Assembly: GCA_039680175.1 (NCBI GenBank)
Contig: JBDKTO010000041.1
Coordinates: 1-64,000, forward strand
Length of the DNA: 64,000 nt
Source: Veillonellales bacterium
GTDB taxonomy: Bacteria; Bacillota; Negativicutes; JAAYSF01
Reading direction: 5' to 3'
The position numbers were made by a program, and so were the translations under genes. Every line of letters starts with the position of its first letter. Within the stretch, counting starts at the first letter, position 1. Shown here piece by piece: positions 12,901 to 21,225 of this stretch. The notes under the pieces were generated by a model. The model searched no databases. It saw only the letters and a list, made by a program, of their open reading frames with translations, and had not been told where the DNA came from.

Positions 12901-15900
12901 CGTGAGGCAGCGGTGAAACCGGTATGGTTTTATTCGCTACAACACTGGAAACAGAAATTGCTGCCGTCTTATCACCTACTGCCTTGCCAGCCTGTTCCCC
13001 AATATTTTTGGTCGTTCCGTCCTTATCTTTATAAGTATATGTATAGCTGCCAATCATCGACTCAGCTTTGTTATCCTGGACTTTACTATCGGTATCGCCT
13101 TGGGCGCTTGTTGACTTGCCGTCTTTATCTTTTACATCGAGATAAGAAAGCGCCTCGTCAGTCAATCCGCCGCCGATGGCGAGAACGGATACGCTGCCGG
13201 CAATGCCGACAACACCGCCGCCGGCACTGACTGTATTGACATGAATATCCTTCGTCGCCAGGGCGTTGACATCCACATCATTGTCTGCCGTCACATCGGC
13301 AGCGCCAATATAGGCGGTGGTATCGCCTACGATCACGCCGACATTAAAACTGCCAGCCACGCCGCCGGCGCCAACACCGGCAGACCCGGCTGCAGAAAAT
13401 AACTTAAGATCATCAACTGCGGTCACACTCACATCTTTGGCTGTGATCTTGGCATTATCGTCAATATAAGCCGCCGTATCCGCACTGATCACGTTGGCGA
13501 CGACCGTTCCGGCAACACCGGCATAAAGGGAGCCGCCGCCGGCTACAACCCCATCAATGACATTTTCTGTACTGGCAGCCTGAACAGCTAACCCTTGTAT
13601 GGATTTGCTTGCCCGCTGGCCTTCGGCTTGTGTCTTATTATCGGTTCCGGCATAGACAGTCTGAGTGGCGCCTAAATCCCCGCCCAACGCTTCAACTTCA
13701 GCGTTTTTACCAACATAGGCCTGCGTATCTTTGGTAATAACGTTCACATCAGCCGAGCCGCCTACCCCTGCGCCGTTGATGGAAAATCCAGCCCCGCCGG
13801 CGATAACGGCGATATTCGTGTCATCATCGGCAGCAAGGCGAACATTGTTGCCGGCTTTGACGACAGCTTTGGCATCCGCAGTGTCAGCCTCCTCAATATA
13901 GGCTTTCGTCGTATTGGTCAGAACATTGCCGGCCAATGATCCGGCCACGCCGGCATTGATGCCAACGGCGCCGACGGCAGTGACGGAAAAAATGCTTTCC
14001 GCCGCGTTTGCGGTCACAGCAATATCCTTTTGTGCCATAACTTGCGCCGTCTCAGCAATATAGGCTTCCGTGTCGGCGACGCGGACAGCAAGATCTGTCC
14101 CGCCACCGACGCCGGCTGTGCCGCCGCCGGCGAAAGCACCGGCCATCGCCAGGCGATGGAAATCGCTGCCCGCAGCTACCAATACAGACTGGGAGGCTTG
14201 TTCGCCGCTGTCCGCAGTGTTGATAACCGCGCCCGTGTCGATATGGGCTTTAGTCGTATTGACGATGACATTTGCGCCCAGTGAGCCTTGTACGCCGGCA
14301 GTACCGCCGCCTGAAGCGCCGACAGCGCCCGTGCGGACAGTGTCACGGGAAACCGCGCTGACGCCAACACCATGGATGTCCTGTTTTTGCGCCACAACCG
14401 GCTTAGTCAAACCCGGAATATCTATTTGATCAAAGGGAGCTTCGGTAATGCTGTCATTCTCCGGCGCTGCAATCTCATTCGTACCCGGCACATAGGTACT
14501 ATCCGTGGAAAACTTACCGTTTGCAACTTGCACGGCATCACCGTCACCATCGGCTTGTACAACTGCCTTATTACCGATATGCGCATCTGTGGTTTTGGTA
14601 ATGACGCTGACGCCGGCCGCGCCACCGACGCCGGCCGTGCCGCCGACAGCGACATTACCGGCCAGAAGATTCATCGTAGTATCGTCTGACGCAGAGGCTA
14701 CTGCACTGCCACCTGCATGAACCTGCGCGTTGTCGCCGATATAGCCATTGGTTTTATCGGTAATAACATAGACGACTCCAGAGCCGGCGACCCCGGCAGT
14801 ACCGCCGCCGGCAGCACTGGCCGCCGCTGCAGTAATGCTTTCAGTCGATTGAGCCTGAGTAACAACATTTTCTCCCGCATGAACGATTGTCTTTTTGTCT
14901 GATTCTGAATCTTTTATAGATGCTTCCGTATCTTTATCGATGACTTCAACTACTGCACCCGCGCCAACGCCGGTCGTACCGCCGAAGCTGACCGCGCCGC
15001 CGAAGCTTGCTATCGTTGTGTCATCGCTGGCAAGAATGTTAACATTCTTGCCGCCCGTCAATACTGTGCCTTGATCGATAAATGCTGTGGTATCGACAAT
15101 GACCGTCTCAACCACAGCGGAACCGGCGACACCTGCAGTGCCGCCGCCCGCACCGCCGGCAGCGATCGTATGGAGGGTTTCCGCAGCCGCAGCCGTGACA
15201 CTAGTATCCTGCCCGGCGTTGATGGCAACATTCTTGCCAATCCAAGCCTGTGTATCATCTTGGACGTTAGTTGTGCCAATAGCAGCGCCAATTCCAGCCG
15301 TACCTCCCACTGCAACGCTAGCAGCAACATTCAAAGCATTAAAGTCATTGTTCGCATGTACGGTCAGATTACCGGTCGTGTCAATCTCTGCATTATCAAC
15401 AACTTGGGCATACGCTTTATTTTCAGAAACAGCAGCCGTAGCAACACCCGCTATACCGGCGGTATTTGCTACGCCGCCGCCCAGACCAAAGACACCCACA
15501 TCCTGTTTGGCGTCAGCGGTCACACTCACTGAGCCGGACTGATTAATATCGCCGGCAAAAATACTGGATGTTTCACTGCTATTAATTATATCGGTGCTAA
15601 CTAAGCCAACGCCTGCATTGCCGGATGATAAAGCCACGCTGGTGACAAATGCTTTTGCGGTAGTATCGCTGCTGCTTTCAATAGTAACGGCATCGCTGGT
15701 TGAAACGGTTGTACCGCTGCCGATAGATGCCTTGGTTTGGTCTTGAAAATAATCTACTGCAGCAGCGCCGGTAACGGCTACTTTTCCACTGGCTGAGCCG
15801 GCAATTGCCTCTGTATAGTAATTGTTTTGGCCTAAAATCGATTGCAGGTTTTTAGCAGTGAGCGATTCTTTCAGCTTTTGCGGATCTTCGGTATTGAATT

Positions 15901-18900
15901 CAAAGGGATCAGGCCCTGTTACTTTATGGTTGTAAGCCTGCAGGTTAAGACTTTCGGCATCAATAACGCCACCGCTGCCGACTGCAGCAACGTACTGGTT
16001 ATCAGAAACTATCGTAGCAACAGAAGCGCCTACACCTGCGTTTTGCGATAAAGCAATACTCCACGCCTTGGCAGATAGTTTGCTGGTATTGTCCGTCGTC
16101 ACCGTGATATTGCCAGCCTTATCATCGGCAGTATTAATGATCCCATCGCCGTTCTGACCGGTGATGCTGACATTGTTTCCTACCGCTGCCTGAGTGACAG
16201 TCTGTGAATAGGCAACGGCCAATGCTCCGGCAACGCCGACCTTATCGCCGCCTGCGCCGGCCACGCCTTCTGCCGACAGTTTATTGACAAAGCTGTCTGA
16301 TTTATTTTGCAGCGATACAGCAGCAATATTAACATCGCCTTTTGCTTTTACCGTAGTATTATCGCCAATCGACGCCGTTGTATCATTGAGTGCAACACTT
16401 ATGCCAACCCCGACGCCGATGCCGGCTTTAGCTGTAGGATCAAGCGCGGCGCCGCTGCCGCGGGAACTAAAGTCTGATGTAGTATCAGCGGTGACGCTTA
16501 ATTTGCCGCCAGTACTGACTAAACGTTTAGACGCGCTATCTGCACCGCCGGTTATTCCTGCGTCTACATCATCATTGATGACGGACACCCCGACAGCAGC
16601 AGCGACATCGACTTTTTTGCCGCCACTGGTACCTTCTTGCTTATCTGCAGTGTCTTTTAACGCTTTAGAGCTGACATTTTTAGGATCAGAGGGTGCCGTT
16701 TCTCCGTCATCAAGCCCCTTAGCTCCTTTTGAACTGGCAGTAGCTACTGCTTCATAGGAACGGTCAGCAGAGGCAGCAATCGTAATGTCGCCTGCGGAGA
16801 CAACATCGCGGTTTATTGTCGCGGAAATAAGACCATTGCTGGTAATAACTGCTGCTGACGCACCAATTCCGACGCTGTCAGACTTGGTATCGCCGGTAGC
16901 GGTTGCTGTATGATCGCCGCTATTCGTGCTGCGAACTTCAATGGAAGCTGCGTCCAATTGGCTGCCGGTATCAATAGTAGCCTGGGTTGTTTGATTCAGT
17001 GTGGTTACCGCAGCCACTGCATCAATAGCAACACCGCCTGCAGCGCCGCCTGTCGCCTCGGTATTTGTATCACTGTCAGAAGAAGCGACGACTGACAAAG
17101 CACCCGCTTTTGTTAAATTTGCATTTTTGTCAATATCGGCTTTGACGTTATCAACTACAGTGTTTATCGCGACCGATGCGCCAATGCCAACCTTTCCACC
17201 GGTAACGCCTTCTTTCGTTGGCAAAGCCTTGGCTTCGCTATCACTTTGATTTTCTGCACGAATGACAACAGCGCCGCTGCCGGCATCGACTGTCGCATCA
17301 CTTGCTACTTCTGCCGTCGTCGAATTAACGACAGTATTTATGGCAACTGAGCCAGCAATGCCGACTTTAGACCCGCCTGCTCCTGAGGTGGCTTGTGCGC
17401 TGAAATTGCTTACCTTATCAGGCTGCTCAACTGTGCCGACATCCCGCATAGCGGCGGAAATCTCTAAACCCTTGACATTATGTTTGGCTGCCCCAAGCTT
17501 AGCTTCGTTAGTCACAGTCGCGACGTTTACGGCGACAGCTGCGCCGACGCCAACCTTATTGCCGTCAGTATCAACTTTCGAAACAGCCTTGCCTTCCGCA
17601 GTAGCGGCAGCGGCGCTGTTACTAGTTGTTTTGAGTTCCAGAGTTTTCCCTGATGTAATGGCTATCCCATCCGGTGTATAGGCTTTAGCGCTAGAGACAC
17701 CAATGTTGACGCCAACTGCCGCAGCAACACTGACAGAGCCTTCGCTGGTCTCAGCCTTAGGCGGTGCTGCCAGACTTGCCTTGGCCTTGTCTGACGCTTT
17801 ATCTTTAATTACATCTTTATTCGCAACTGTAGTTGTCTGATCCTGTACATTTTTATTAACATCTTTGTCACCATCTTGGACACTACCGTCATCTTTCGCC
17901 GCTTTACCGCCTGCCGCGCTGGCGATAACATCTGTCTTGGCTGCACTGGCGTTGTCAGCCTGGAAGCTGACGCCGCCATCGGCTCTTATGTCCCGTTTGG
18001 TGGTAGCTTCTGCCTCATCGACAGCCACTGTTAAACCGATAGCAATGCCGACTGCGGCTTTTTCACCGTCTGCCTGGCCTTCCGCCGTGGTTGTGCTGCT
18101 GCCGGCATTATCCGCTTTAACGGTAAGATCTCCGGTTATATTTAAAGGATCGCCGCTGCCCACTTTGGCTGACGCCTGGTTGTCGGCTATGGTTAAGGCC
18201 ACTACCGGCGTAACCGAGATGTTCCCGGCTGAGCCCGCTTTGGCTTCGGTGGTCAGAGTGTGACTTCCCGTTGCTGCCAAACTCACATCGTTGGCACCGG
18301 TTATCAGAGCACTATCTTCAATTTCCGCAGCAACATGATTGATTCCGATATTAACCGCAACCGATGCACCTACACCAACCTTGTCGCCTGAAGCGGTTCC
18401 TGAAGGCAGTGCATTAGCTGTGCTTACGCTTCTATTATCCGCAGCTATGTTGACATTCCCGCTTGTCTGTATATTGCCTAAACTTCCGATGGAAGCATTG
18501 CTTTCATTAACATTCACGTTAACAGCCAGTGCGCCCGCAACGCCAACATTATCTGCACCTGCGCCTGAGGAAACATTTGTCGTAAGGCTGCTTGTCGCCG
18601 GAGAATTATCAGCTTTATTCATTAGCGCCTTGACTGACAATCCGGAAGTTTCTACAGTTTGGTTAACATACGCTTTATTATCTGACGATACCTTATTGAT
18701 ACCTACCGCAACACCTACGCCGGTGGCACCCGCTTCCACAGCGCTGCCGTCAGCGGTAACTGCGGACTGATTGACGGCGTTACTTGTCACCTGAGCCTGA
18801 CCTGTTGAAGTTGATGCGGCTGCCGATTCCATATAGGCCTTCGTAACACTGGTGATATCATTTATTCCCAATGCCGCGGCCACAGTGACAGATCCATCAC

Positions 18901-21004
18901 TGGTCTTAGCATCATCCTGATATTCCGTAAGTTTTTTTTGTGTTTCGCTAGGGTCGGTTCCGGTTTGCGCTTGTGCACCCCTGACCGAGGAGATCGCTTC
19001 TGTCGTCACTGCATTTGATGAAAAAGCGTTGATGTCAATGGATTGAGACTGACTGATTTTGGTTTGTCCGGCAATACCCGCCTCGGTCGTGCTGTGGATA
19101 ACGCCAAAGCCGAGACTACCGCCGCCTGCGTTATTACCACTATTGGTTTGATCGGTATCACCTGAATTGTCTGCGGCCTTAGCCGAAACAGTAAGATCAA
19201 CTGTATTTTTGGCGGCCAAGCTGACTGCCCCGGCTGCGCTAACATCCGTTGTCCCATCAAGCTTTACACGGGCAGTGCTGTCCACCGTCGCACCGGCAAA
19301 GGCCGAATCGCCGGTCAAATTGGCAAGAAAGTCTGGTGTATTAGCAGTAATGTCTACATTGACAGTTGCCTTCATATTTACATCGCCACTTGCCACTATG
19401 GAACTATCCTTGACGTCGATAGTAGCAGACGGCGTTTTACTGTCAATACCCAATATAGCGTTGTTGCTATATGTTGATGCAGCATTAAAACTGACGTTGC
19501 CACCCTTAACAGTCGCTCCAGTCAGACTGATCGCTGCCCCATTTCCTAGTAAATCGGTAGCATTGAGAGTGATGTCACCGGCCGCATAGACGCCAGTTGC
19601 ATGAGCAAGCAAGCGTGAACCGCTGTTTAATGTAATATTGGGCGCTTCCAGCGTCAATTTGCCCGAGTTGCCGACAGATGCTGCCGCCATCTGATCCGCA
19701 GAGATGCCGCCATCAACTTGGCGTGTTGAAATAGTAATGTCTTGTGCCACAGTAATGCTATTATTTGCAATCAATGAATAGTTTGCGCCCTGGGTATATT
19801 GATTGTCTTTTACCACTTCGACATCATTGGGATCAACAAGAATTGAACCGCCCTTGCCTTGCTCAGCCCATGCCCTAAATTCCCCGCCTGCCAGCGTCAC
19901 TTTATCTTTAGCGCTGAACTCCACACTACCGCCGTCACCGGTTGTTCCACCGCGCACATCAATAATTGCACCGTCAGCGAAGGTCGCGCTGCGGCCGGCA
20001 AAGCTGTCAACTCTACCACCTGCAGAGTTGACTCCGTTTCCTTTAGCGGATATGACCGAGCCGGACTGCAGGTTGATATCCTGACCGGCTTTTATCGTAA
20101 TCGTCCCTGCTGCTAAATTGGCTGCGCCGTCAGTTGCAACAATGCCGCTGTTCGTTATATCGCCTGCTGCCACAATCTCAATAACACCATTTTCGGTTGA
20201 AACCTTTGCCGCACCATCTAAGCCTCTTACGTTCACTACGTCGCTGAAATTCGGTTTATTTACCTTAAATGCCGCGCCAGACATGATGGTGCCGCTATTG
20301 ACAATCGTTCCGGCTGCTAACCGAATATCCTTAACGGCATTCACTTTTCCCTGAACCGTTACGAAGCCATTCGCATCCACAGGAACGCTGCCGTTCAAAA
20401 TCATTGCTGTTCCTGCATCAGATGGATTACCATATTTATCGAATAAATTGTCCATAAACGGTTTAGTCGGCGTAATGACTGACAGGGAGCCCACGTTAAC
20501 CGCGCCGCTAGCTCCGACCACCATTCCATATGGATTTAAAAAGTATACATTACCGCCAATACGATTATCTTTTATTGAATTCAGCATGCCGTCGATCTGC
20601 GACCGACTGCCGTGAACGAAGTTTAGCAGGTTGCTTGTCCCACCTGGCAGATACAAATTAACCGTGTTTCCATTAAATACGTTAAAATAGGTAAACGAAT
20701 TAAATGCATTCTGCTTGCTGATTGTCGTTGTAGTTACATCGGTGATTTTATCCTTGATCGTTAGGCTCGTATGCGTCTTGCCGTCAATGACGATCTGCTC
20801 TGCGGCAAACGACAGCGATCCACTCCCCCAGAACATTCCTACTAGCAGCGCAGCAGCAATTTTTCGTGCCAAAAGCTTATTGCAATACCTTGGCCTGGCT
20901 TGATATTGCCTTTGTGGTTTATGCACCTTTTGTTTCCTTCTATAGGACATAAACGACGGTTTTCCTCTACTCCAGGCTCTGCGCCACTTTCTTTGTATTT
21001 TCAT
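1..21004 (-). CDS. Giant TpsA filamentous adhesin (LktA/FHA family), 3' end outside window
   Basis: The frame stays open from an ATG at 21004 to the left edge, at least 7001 codons without a stop; I checked the frame at about 18.4, 14.6, 10.9, 6.2 and 0 kb. GGGAGG lies 8 nt upstream; the ATG at 21008 is in a frame that stops after 13 codons. Residues 1-48 are very basic, followed by a hydrophobic stretch ending LSFA/AEQ near residue 67, an extended signal peptide typical of two-partner secretion. A TPS haemagglutinin-activity domain follows (NGNTVNLYLPGG, FLNPYGMVVG). The long middle consists of degenerate units such as GVGGAAGVSVITKTTDAHIG (glycine/alanine strand, ITKDT, AYIG), as in leukotoxin LktA-type adhesins. 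The C-terminal part seen here is tandem 183-residue repeats. It should be exported by Sec and then by a TpsB pore and act on the cell surface. The C-terminus and any anchor are not visible. Target and function are unknown. Confidence 0.93.
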   Translation of the reverse strand, partial: MKIQRKWRRAWSRGKPSFMSYRRKQKVHKPQRQYQARPRYCNKLLARKIAAALLVGMFWGSGSLSFAAEQIVIDGKTHTSLTIKDKITDVTTTTISKQNAFNSFTYFNVFNGNTVNLYLPGGTSNLLNFVHGSRSQIDGMLNSIKDNRIGGNVYFLNPYGMVVGASGAVNVGSLSVITPTKPFMDNLFDKYGNPSDAGTAMILNGSVPVDANGFVTVQGKVNAVKDIRLAAGTIVNSGTIMSGAAFKVNKPNFSDVVNVRGLDGAAKVSTENGVIEIVAAGDITNSGIVATDGAANLAAGTITIKAGQDINLQSGSVISAKGNGVNSAGGRVDSFAGRSATFADGAIIDVRGGTTGDGGSVEFSAKDKVTLAGGEFRAWAEQGKGGSILVDPNDVEVVKDNQYTQGANYSLIANNSITVAQDITISTRQVDGGISADQMAAASVGNSGKLTLEAPNITLNSGSRLLAHATGVYAAGDITLNATDLLGNGAAISLTGATVKGGNVSFNAASTYSNNAILGIDSKTPSATIDVKDSSIVASGDVNMKATVNVDITANTPDFLANLTGDSAFAGATVDSTARVKLDGTTDVSAAGAVSLAAKNTVDLTVSAKAADNSGDTDQTNSGNNAGGGSLGFGVIHSTTEAGIAGQTKISQSQSIDINAFSSNAVTTEAISSVRGAQAQTGTDPSETQKKLTEYQDDAKTSDGSVTVAAALGINDITSVTKAYMESAAASTSTGQAQVTSNAVNQSAVTADGSAVEAGATGVGVAVGINKVSSDNKAYVNQTVETSGLSVKALMNKADNSPATSSLTTNVSSGAGADNVGVAGALAVNVNVNESNASIGSLGNIQTSGNVNIAADNRSVSTANALPSGTASGDKVGVGASVAVNIGINHVAAEIEDSALITGANDVSLAATGSHTLTTEAKAGSAGNISVTPVVALTIADNQASAKVGSGDPLNITGDLTVKADNAGSSTTTAEGQADGEKAAVGIAIGLTVAVDEAEATTKRDIRADGGVSFQADNASAAKTDVIASAAGGKAAKDDGSVQDGDKDVNKNVQDQTTTVANKDVIKDKASDKAKASLAAPPKAETSEGSVSVAAAVGVNIGVSSAKAYTPDGIAITSGKTLELKTTSNSAAAATAEGKAVSKVDTDGNKVGVGAAVAVNVATVTNEAKLGAAKHNVKGLEISAAMRDVGTVEQPDKVSNFSAQATSGAGGSKVGIAGSVAINTVVNSTTAEVASDATVDAGSGAVVIRAENQSDSEAKALPTKEGVTGGKVGIGASVAINTVVDNVKADIDKNANLTKAGALSVVASSDSDTNTEATGGAAGGVAIDAVAAVTTLNQTTQATIDTGSQLDAASIEVRSTNSGDHTATATGDTKSDSVGIGASAAVITSNGLISATINRDVVSAGDITIAASADRSYEAVATASSKGAKGLDDGETAPSDPKNVSSKALKDTADKQEGTSGGKKVDVAAAVGVSVINDDVDAGITGGADSASKRLVSTGGKLSVTADTTSDFSSRGSGAALDPTAKAGIGVGVGISVALNDTTASIGDNTTVKAKGDVNIAAVSLQNKSDSFVNKLSAEGVAGAGGDKVGVAGALAVAYSQTVTQAAVGNNVSITGQNGDGIINTADDKAGNITVTTDNTSKLSAKAWSIALSQNAGVGASVATIVSDNQYVAAVGSGGVIDAESLNLQAYNHKVTGPDPFEFNTEDPQKLKESLTAKNLQSILGQNNYYTEAIAGSASGKVAVTGAAAVDYFQDQTKASIGSGTTVSTSDAVTIESSSDTTAKAFVTSVALSSGNAGVGLVSTDIINSSETSSIFAGDINQSGSVSVTADAKQDVGVFGLGGGVANTAGIAGVATAAVSENKAYAQVVDNAEIDTTGNLTVHANNDFNALNVAASVAVGGTAGIGAAIGTTNVQDDTQAWIGKNVAINAGQDTSVTAAAAETLHTIAAGGAGGGTAGVAGSAVVETVIVDTTAFIDQGTVLTGGKNVNILASDDTTIASFGGAVSFGGTTGVGAGAVVEVIDKDTEASIKDSESDKKTIVHAGENVVTQAQSTESITAAAASAAGGGTAGVAGSGVVYVITDKTNGYIGDNAQVHAGGSAVASASDDTTMNLLAGNVAVGGTAGVGGAAGVSVITKTTDAHIGNKAVVQADGDGDAVQVANGKFSTDSTYVPGTNEIAAPENDSITEAPFDQIDIPGLTKPVVAQKQDIHGVGVSAVSRDTVRTGAVGASGGGTAGVQGSLGANVIVNTTKAHIDTGAVINTADSGEQASQSVLVAAGSDFHRLAMAGAFAGGGTAGVGGGTDLAVRVADTEAYIAETAQVMAQKDIAVTANAAESIFSVTAVGAVGINAGVAGSLAGNVLTNTTKAYIEEADTADAKAVVKAGNNVRLAADDDTNIAVIAGGAGFSINGAGVGGSADVNVITKDTQAYVGKNAEVEALGGDLGATQTVYAGTDNKTQAEGQRASKSIQGLAVQAASTENVIDGVVAGGGSLYAGVAGTVVANVISADTAAYIDDNAKITAKDVSVTAVDDLKLFSAAGSAGVGAGGVAGSFNVGVIVGDTTAYIGAADVTADNDVDVNALATKDIHVNTVSAGGGVVGIAGSVSVLAIGGGLTDEALSYLDVKDKDGKSTSAQGDTDSKVQDNKAESMIGSYTYTYKDKDGTTKNIGEQAGKAVGDKTAAISVSSVVANKTIPVSPLPHGTAAVIREGAKINAGGDAAVNARDNLQLQSAAGSVAGGAGAFGAAANIGVIDHLTDAHIGSTAAVNAKGDTVVNAAAGENLNTVGVAGSAGGTAISGAINLNVLHTATKAHIDQDAVINETAYSGKDVIVKASDATAIVNIGGAASIGGSGVGAGLGIDVITKDTQAYIGSATDSQTTVNADGSILVDALSDEQITNVSASGAAGGGSVAGAGAVETLNATTKAFVGDSAVLTADGSIRVAAEDDNTMNLIAGSAVGGLGAGGSVGAAVITKDTEAYIDNNADVQANASKSIDAATGKFTEQYAVQTAEAGVVTAPSLNTDDKYLSKADNKDLLTKFRTTSEEQDSFSGVAVTAMSKDSVANEATGGVVGTGAAIAGSVTVVTNTTNAYVDNNARINQHNTDATAAGQDVRVAAGSDYYHLGIGGVAIVGAAALGPGADISVVKNETEANVGTGASMTAKDNMSVTADSSETILSTAVAGAASASLSVAGAVVVNSIDNTTLAHIDGSVAADNNVLVAAADDTEIKSIAGSAALGVGIAGVGASIDVNHVTKTTEAYIADNAKVDAKANASGQMTVFDGVSATNRVTKNIQGVAVRADSTEDIFTVAASGAVGAFAGAAGSAAANVINVNTGAHIGDADINTLSGAGSNQSVSITAADDLKLFSVGGSVAGGAVGAAGGVDIGIINTDTSAYIANGAAIQANKMLDVNALSTKDIDSYAASASGGLVGVAGGVSVYSIGTGVGNDAKSSLTSSNGVTAQQDIDNQVQNLEVSAFLKQIGNSSASDAATNISAATSNTKVSAAVEQGIASSRPTFVPGGTTALIGNNVRLNTGSVSVNAKENLDFYQLAGSGALGGASIGGAVGIASINADTTASIGTGTVVTTSGGVAVNAKRTHNLSNEAYAGQAGLVAALGAATLYQTDASDTVAHFDGKLIKASDAAAPDLAVSADASDSFSSRALNASVSIGGALGAAVIHSNLSGSAIAYLGDGAEIGKQQAVQSAAVTANAAEFASAYATAGAGGGIAGSGSDANIVINTTADAHTGDNVTSKTVADLKVASVSTEKAQAQADGLNVGLLSVGASLASTDVKPTITATIGSANDIEAKDLSVTATQLLPDSNVTAKSYASAAGGGLIGVNATQSTANLKATVSSSVGEDTALNIRSNTTIIASNNESAQADVTGIVGGLIAIGANSAQASTDSTTAAMVEDGVSGNIGGTLQVSAVATEDTYADAVSGSGGLVAGTAAKASTINSSTTKAELGGGSSNTLLAANTIAVDATHRATFNSKVDSTNAALVGASGAAAVNTVNSQVDAGIRAGANLTALNINVLANNIARKPLLADNAFNVSAGAGGLLNGSAASSQSTITDTTQVTVGNNARITITGDPDNPGQTNFTAVNDLDAHDQTKLDSGGAIAIAKAESIITAPVLAQVTIGSGASMNSVGTINLGARTNATVDTDANAKTYGLAGAAQGASASTVASQNKIIVGDNTYFRANGDINLLAGRDGDGVKNTINASARTDLFNKTLLPVSTSPGADALITQNNTISVGSGANVLSVGDINLITDKGAAVADGQGVGKDLYRQLAAAVANAFSSLVGGGEVSLDIKGGTSKTTASTGVVVDGALHAGIQNKQRLVLNDDPRNDSLTEANSGYYTPIIAEQTDGVTFTAKDENLVSNAFTRLDNLFKLRTAYAKDPTAYAAYDSEINYIYQELVSLGYAQALQDATGNTVYVALKNVRANYVTLDDIKARSGDITVQADYLSGSGSLKAPNDTEITIINNSRSFLRVNDLTIEDKGGKLIFNGGQVSSLAQINDRNLSGSPSASFSSIEAAGSGATPKITIQNTYSPISGVAVPDIELVGNISNPTGTIMVQNNKGSIKLLGQDGKAAPSIVGNTVNISAGRDVVQSYVDGIYNVGGDPQSIWASEQNSAEAGKTDTTSNAYKAGTGSTIAGNNVYLSARYLNINGTIQSGIPDWDVTLDTDLNARIDSLKQQWIAAGKPSMSNSASLTSYRLSDGGNGKILAYFNPETNQIVLDAVKVQGGYAELSGIILNTGGGNIKVLDGYGRINVTNNTGYDIVLNGMDTGNIEGKVRITDTGKSAQDETGVLRPVVTTITRVGSDVQTVQTAGNKQLSDQVTANSRSSSYAPQSGLDYVWNRGQAQNETREITKKSGSWAGLISWKDATTISDVTVPSGPITNLPNGTYVTQTGQSANYSYDYKNVNTAQQEKAGSYSWSESHGWWIFGWTDYFVKDTYVKGSEDIHTHSVKADFSIPVSFIGYDSGQINVTSKQNLIVAGPVRNLAGTTTLSADKAISATAGLTTITSPNITLTAGTGIGSSLTPVAVQLAGNSGALTATSANGNIYLGSSSGDVRVNNISATNGNVSLTADGSILQAAAGNNAVITGNRIDLVSASGGIGSTGSTVQALNVNIGSQDGAGLNATAAANINIRQASGDMRLIRVESAGGDVSLEVANGSMIDANPEEKKDTRTIAQLQALWDNMLLTGTGATTSADNTVKAYKQAKQAEYQKYWQMRNVRATYDANGNITGYQADDYSNPSGDAEYQRLHAAYGNTSYNPSWVYVLTDSEKQSLTQGSAWTENELNYALSSGILFKQTTSTETRIKDPNVKGRNITLKALNGSIGKDSGSIVIDGTNPDALKNDDARIALAAAESDDVSVDNDTKQITILNRLPINISVTANGTITAEGKNNVYLGSQDPIYVKTIKSGDSIRVKGKDGIYNVATAGEAAIQGNRTILEGGDSGIGTKADPLLIDLGELSALTARAGGNIYITEKTGNLNVAEMYSTGDIVLRAAGSILDSRGDRPMALEGENVSLFAEGGSVGTGDNPFTLTVNPSGKLTASSADGYGIFVQSTANILNVGDLTSGQRLFIDADGQLVLKGVVNANSDITLTGEAVDMEEGSSATTKTSPIYVTASDDATVNNLKTTGSVYITSTGGKINQLQKGKISAQTLAANSKEGQNIAGANSVSNFSAANTGTGDIVFANAVDLLNITGINQNSGNVTVTNTGALITEAGGTVKTTDGNISLTAAGGSETINGTVNAGKTGTVTLTATGAASDVAVNGTVGSAGGAIDLVAAQDVLVNAKVNGMDGDITAQAGRDITINSDVETTGSVSLSAGRTIAETDSGKILDAALLTTDSVTGQKLNQANTVKTFEATNQTKGDIEFTNASDTLTIKTINQANGKVDVTNAKALITEADGTVKTTDGNISLTAADGSETINGTVNAGKTGTVTLTAAGAASDVAVNGTVTSAGGAIKLAAAQDVLVNGKVSGTDGDITAQAGRDITINSDVQTIGNVSLTAGGAIDETDKGRILDAALLTTDSVNGQKLNQANTVKTFQAANKTTGDIELTNTAETLTIKTINQANGSVDVTNTGAIISVAGGTVKTADGAISLTATGGSETVNGTVSAGGTGTVTLTATGAASDVAVNGTVTSDGGAIKLVADQDVLVNAKVSGADGDITAQAGRDVTINNDVETTGSVSLSAGRAIDETDKGRILDGALLTTESVTGQNLNQANTVKTFQAVNKTKGDIEFTNASDTLTIKTINQANGKVDVANTGAIVTETGGTVRTTDGAISLTATGGSETVNGTVNAGGTGTVTLTATGAESNMAVNGTVTSDGGAIELAAAQDVLVNAKVSGTNGDITAQAGRDITLSNDVQTTGKVSLNAGRAIDETDKGRILDAALLTTDSVNGQNLNQANTVKTFQAVNKTKGDIEFTNASDTLTIKTINQANGKVDIANTGAIVTETGGTVRTTDGAISLKATGGSETVNGTVSAGKTGTVTLTATGAASDVAVNGTVTSDGGAIELAAAQDVLVNAKVSGDSGDITAQADRDITINNDVQTTGNVNLSAGGAIAETDSGKILEAALLTADSVKGQNLKQANTVHAFNAGNSGTGDIEFTNAADTLTIKAINQANGKVDVTNAKALITEAGGTVKTTDGAISLTAAGGSETINGTVSAGKTGTVTLTAVGAASDVAVNGTVASAGGAIKLAAAQDVLVNGKVNGTDGDITAQADRDIILNSDVQTTDSVSLSAGRAIAETAQGRISDAALLTTDSVAGQKLAQANTVKTFEATNQTNGDIEFTNAADTLTIKTINQANGKVDVTNAKALITEAGGTVKTTDGNISLTAADGSETINGTVNAGGTGTVTLTATGAESDVAVNGTVASAGGTIELAADRDIILNSDVETTGKVGLTAGSAIAETDSGKILDAALLTTDSVAGQELKQDNTVHAFNAGNSGTGDIEFTNTSDTLTIKTINQANGKVDVTNAKALITEAGGTVKTTDGNISLT

Positions 21005-21225
21005 ACATGATTCCTCCCTCTCCGCCCGCACTGTACATTCCGTAATAAACATAAACCGGCATCTCACCGATATTCCCGACAATCTAGCGTTAAAATAAAC
21101 TTTGCTATTATCTCTACTTTCCATAAACATCCTATTCTTAAATAAAATTATAACAAAATTTCCATAATTTTTAACTAATTAAGGAAAACTCGCAGGTTTT
21201 CTAGGAAAATTGACGAAAATAATTA

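Noticed and set aside
179-20903. Many plus-strand frames of 60-160 codons rich in alanine, valine, threonine and proline
   Set aside because: They are antisense shadows of the giant minus-strand adhesin frame; their spacing follows its repeats and they lack ribosome sites.
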